Positions 62,227-64,000 of a stretch of DNA of 64,000 nucleotides are shown here, piece after piece. Numbering within the stretch: position 1 is the stretch's first letter; each line of letters begins with the position of its first letter. The notes beneath the pieces are model-generated. The model saw nothing but the letters and a program-made list of their open reading frames with translations. It did not search any database and had not been told where the DNA came from. The stretch comes from Sulfitobacter albidus (lineage in GTDB: Bacteria; Pseudomonadota; Alphaproteobacteria; Rhodobacterales; Rhodobacteraceae): the NCBI RefSeq assembly GCF_018200035.1, contig NZ_CP073581.1, forward strand, positions 2,538,501 through 2,602,500. The letters run 5' to 3'. A program made the translations under genes and the position numbers.

Positions 62227-62253
62227 CCCGCCACAATGGCGGGTTTGGTGTTT
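62227..62253 (+). terminator. intrinsic terminator of the HAD gene
   Basis: CCCGCCA (62227-62233), CAA, TGGCGGG (62237-62243), then TTTGGTGTTT. Perfect 7-base stem with a T-rich tail 28 bases after the stop. A second perfect stem CGCCGCA/TGCGGCG (62287-62305) follows without T run. Confidence 0.75.
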
Positions 62254-62351
62254 GGTCGATCAACCATGTCTAGATGTGCCTTGCCGCGCCGCAGAAATTG
62301 CGGCGAAACCATTGAAAACATGGGTTCTCAGAGGGGGAATTTCGTGCTAAT

Positions 62352-62406
62352 TTTATCTGCATAACAATAAGGCCACCCGAAAAATCGGGGGCCAGAGGCA
62401 GATAAA
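62352..62406 (+). promoter_or_regulatory. two-stem hairpin in the leader of the carboxypeptidase gene
   Basis: Outer arms TTTATCTGC (62352-62360) and GCAGATAAA (62398-62406) pair perfectly over nine bases and enclose a bulged stem GGCC-A-CCCGA (62371-62380) with TCGGG-GGCC (62385-62393). The fold ends 14 bases before ATG 62421, just ahead of the AGG ribosome site. Confidence 0.55.
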
Positions 62407-62420
62407 TTAGGCAGGTTTCC

Positions 62421-63928
62421 ATGAAGGATCGGCGCAGGCAGCCGGCCCGTTACGGGCTATTCGTTCTCGCAGCATTCTGGCTTTTGGTGCTCGTCCCGAT
62501 GAGCGCGATCGCGGCCCCTTACGCGGCCTATGTGATCGACGCGCGATCGGGCAAGGTGCTGCACGCGCGCAACGCCGACACCCGGCTGCATCCGGCTTCC
62601 CTGACCAAGATGATGACGCTCTACATCGCGTTTCAGGCGGTGCAAAACGGGGAGATCTCTCTCGACACCCAAGTGCGCGTGTCCAAACACGCAGCCTCCG
62701 AGCCACCCAGCAAACTGGGGCTGAAACCCGGTCAGCGCATCGCGCTGCGCTATCTCATCCGCGCCGCCGCCGTGAAGTCCGCCAATGACGCGGCTACCGC
62801 GATTGGCGAGGCTATCTCGGGCTCCGAGGCGAAATTCGCCCGGCGCATGAACCGCACCGCCAAACAGCTGGGCATGACGCGCACGACGTTCAAAAACGCC
62901 CACGGTCTGACCGAAAGCGGCCACCAGTCCACCGCGCGGGACATGACCGTGATGGGGCGTCATCTGCTGTATGATTTCCCACAGTACTACAACCTGTTCT
63001 CGCGCATCACCGCCGATGCGGGCGTGCGCAAGGTCGCCCACACCAACCGTCGCTTCCTGCAAGCCTACAAAGGGGCAGACGGGATCAAGACGGGCTATAC
63101 CCGTGCGGCCGGCTTCAATCTGACCGCCTCCGCCGAGCGCGGGCAGGAGCGGATCATCGTGACCGTCTTTGGCGGCAAATCCACGACCTCGCGCAACGCG
63201 AAGGTCGCCGAGTTGATGGATCTGGGGTTCCGCCGCGCACCCTCACGCACCCGCCTGGAAAAACCCACACCGCCCGCCTATATCGCCGAAGCCGCGCCTG
63301 AAGCGTCCCGCGTCACGCCCGCCCCCGGCGCGCGAGGCAAGACGATCCGCCTGAGCGGCGCTGTGGTCCGCTCGATCCGGCCCAATCTGCGCCCTGGCAC
63401 TGGCACGACCGTCGTGGTCGCCACGGCAGAGCAGCCCGATGCCACAAGCGACGTGCTGAGCTCGGCCATCAACGCCGCCGTCGCGTCAGTGGTCGAAGCG
63501 CCCACAGCACCCGCCCCCGGCCAGAGCCGCGCGCGGAGGCGCCCGCGGAGGGGGCCGTGATCCTTGCCGGGGCTGCGAAATCCGTGCGCCCCGCCCTGCG
63601 GCCAAAAGGGTTGGTGGTGATCGGCGCGGCCCCGAAACCCGCCGCTAGCGCCGCACCGCAAGAGGTCGTGACCCGCGTTTCGACGTCTGGCGGGCGGCAC
63701 TGGGGCGTGAACGTCGGCCGCTACGGCAGCCGCTATGCCGCGGAAAAGGTGCTGCTGAAAACCGCGCTTGCGGAAATGGCCACGCTCGACGGCTCGCTGC
63801 GCAAGGTCATCCGCAAACCGCAGGGGTTCGACGCGAATTTCCTTGGCATGACGCGCGAGACGGCGGATCTGGCCTGCCGCCGCCTGAAGGCGCGCAACGT
63901 CAGCTGCTTCATGATCGGGCCGGGCTAA
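62421..63928 (+). pseudogene. D-alanyl-D-alanine carboxypeptidase with SPOR domain (frameshift as sequenced)
   Basis: Penicillin-binding protein of the PBP5/DacA type that trims the peptidoglycan stem peptide. A signal region (FVLAAFWLLVLVPMSAIAAP) is followed by SxxK in PASLTKMMTLYIAF, SxN in AAAVKSANDAATAIGEAISG and KTG in GADGIKTGYTRAAGFNLTAS. After a Pro/Ala-rich linker the frame breaks at a five-C run (63514-63518); the next frame gives RPEPRAEAPAEGAVILAG and a SPOR domain (GRHWGVNVGRYGSRYAAEKV) ending at 63928. One added C gives 502 residues. SPOR domains bind denuded glycan at the septum, so this enzyme likely acts at division sites. Confidence 0.9.
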
Positions 63929-64000
63929 GCCGCCGCCTCGCGCCGCAGCCACGCAACGAAGGCCTTGAGCGGCGGGCGCAGCACACCGGGGCGGGTCACG
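63925..64000 (-). CDS. C-terminal end of a LysR-type regulator (cut by window edge)
   Basis: The minus strand from 64000 reads VTRPGVLRPPLKAFVAWLRR followed by EAAA and a TAG at 63925-63927. The pattern of F-WL near the end is typical of the last helix of LysR/GcvA-type regulators. Only 25 codons are visible, so the assignment is tentative. Its stop overlaps the carboxypeptidase stop (convergent). Confidence 0.4.
   Translation of the reverse strand, partial: VTRPGVLRPPLKAFVAWLRREAAA

Overview
The window is a GC-rich, densely packed chromosomal segment from an alphaproteobacterium, most likely the Roseobacter/Rhodobacteraceae group. The evidence is the F0 operon order atpI-atpB-atpE-b'-b, a MipZ-type ParA ATPase, a smc gene without neighbouring scp genes, tandem def genes before fmt, DUF2062 beside a bifunctional Rel, a TRAP dicarboxylate-type transporter, and many ATGA/GTGA stop-start overlaps. 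The genus cannot be named from the sequence. No prophage, insertion sequence, CRISPR array or rRNA operon was seen.

Layout. 1-8051 (minus): era, rnc, lepB, acpS, a LysE exporter, pdxJ, DUF2062, rel, rpoZ, folK, a housekeeping block of RNA, secretion, ppGpp and cofactor genes. 8181-15214 (plus): NYN protein, a LuxR-type regulator behind a structured leader, ispH, YdeI-like protein, LysE, a DUF3429-methyltransferase-rnhA-TRIC overlap chain; a crotonase lies on minus. 15291-17944 (minus): three tandem peptide deformylases and fmt. 18045-24424: PatB-like lyase, glutathionyl-hydroquinone reductase, an atypical receiver protein, cobC-cobD and a lytic transglycosylase. 24810-28265: smc. 28382-34660: FadR-type regulator, F0 ATP synthase operon with a recognisable promoter, GcvA-like LysR diverging from a DUF1127-like small gene, ArsR, and two 24-residue membrane peptides in tandem. 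34736-37224: EamA transporter, LysR, azoR-like reductase. 37442-47171 (plus): ffh, chorismate mutase, rpsP, bluB, rimM, two sulfotransferase-like paralogues, trmD, then rplS-rpmE with its own promoter and structured leader. 47177-53736: LysR/SbtA divergent pair, mipZ, amidohydrolase, a Tat-exported ABC binding protein. 53867-57780 (minus): BoxR-like HTH-shikimate-kinase regulator and dctPQM. 57933-58240: a CAU tRNA followed by tandem 115-base repeats that each carry the tRNA 3' end. 58325-64000: hemF, SDR, RsmC-like methyltransferase, clpS, HAD hydrolase, D-Ala-D-Ala carboxypeptidase with a SPOR domain, and the tail of a LysR gene.

Seven genes (DUF2062, YdeI-like, fmt, cobD, ffh, dctM, carboxypeptidase) are split by what looks like one missing base in a G or C run. 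Adding one base restores a full-length family member in every case. Because ffh and fmt are among them, I read these as homopolymer sequencing errors, not real pseudogenes; they are typed pseudogene only to flag the broken frame as given.

The most unusual items are the tRNA-3'-end tandem repeats (similar in layout to the E. coli tyrT/rtT locus), the paired sulfotransferase-like genes inside the rimM-trmD operon, the nested hairpin that pairs the LuxR gene's ribosome-binding site, the twin micro-membrane peptides, a deformylase paralogue with altered catalytic motifs, and two matching TTAA-N7-CTAA dyads upstream of minus-strand genes.
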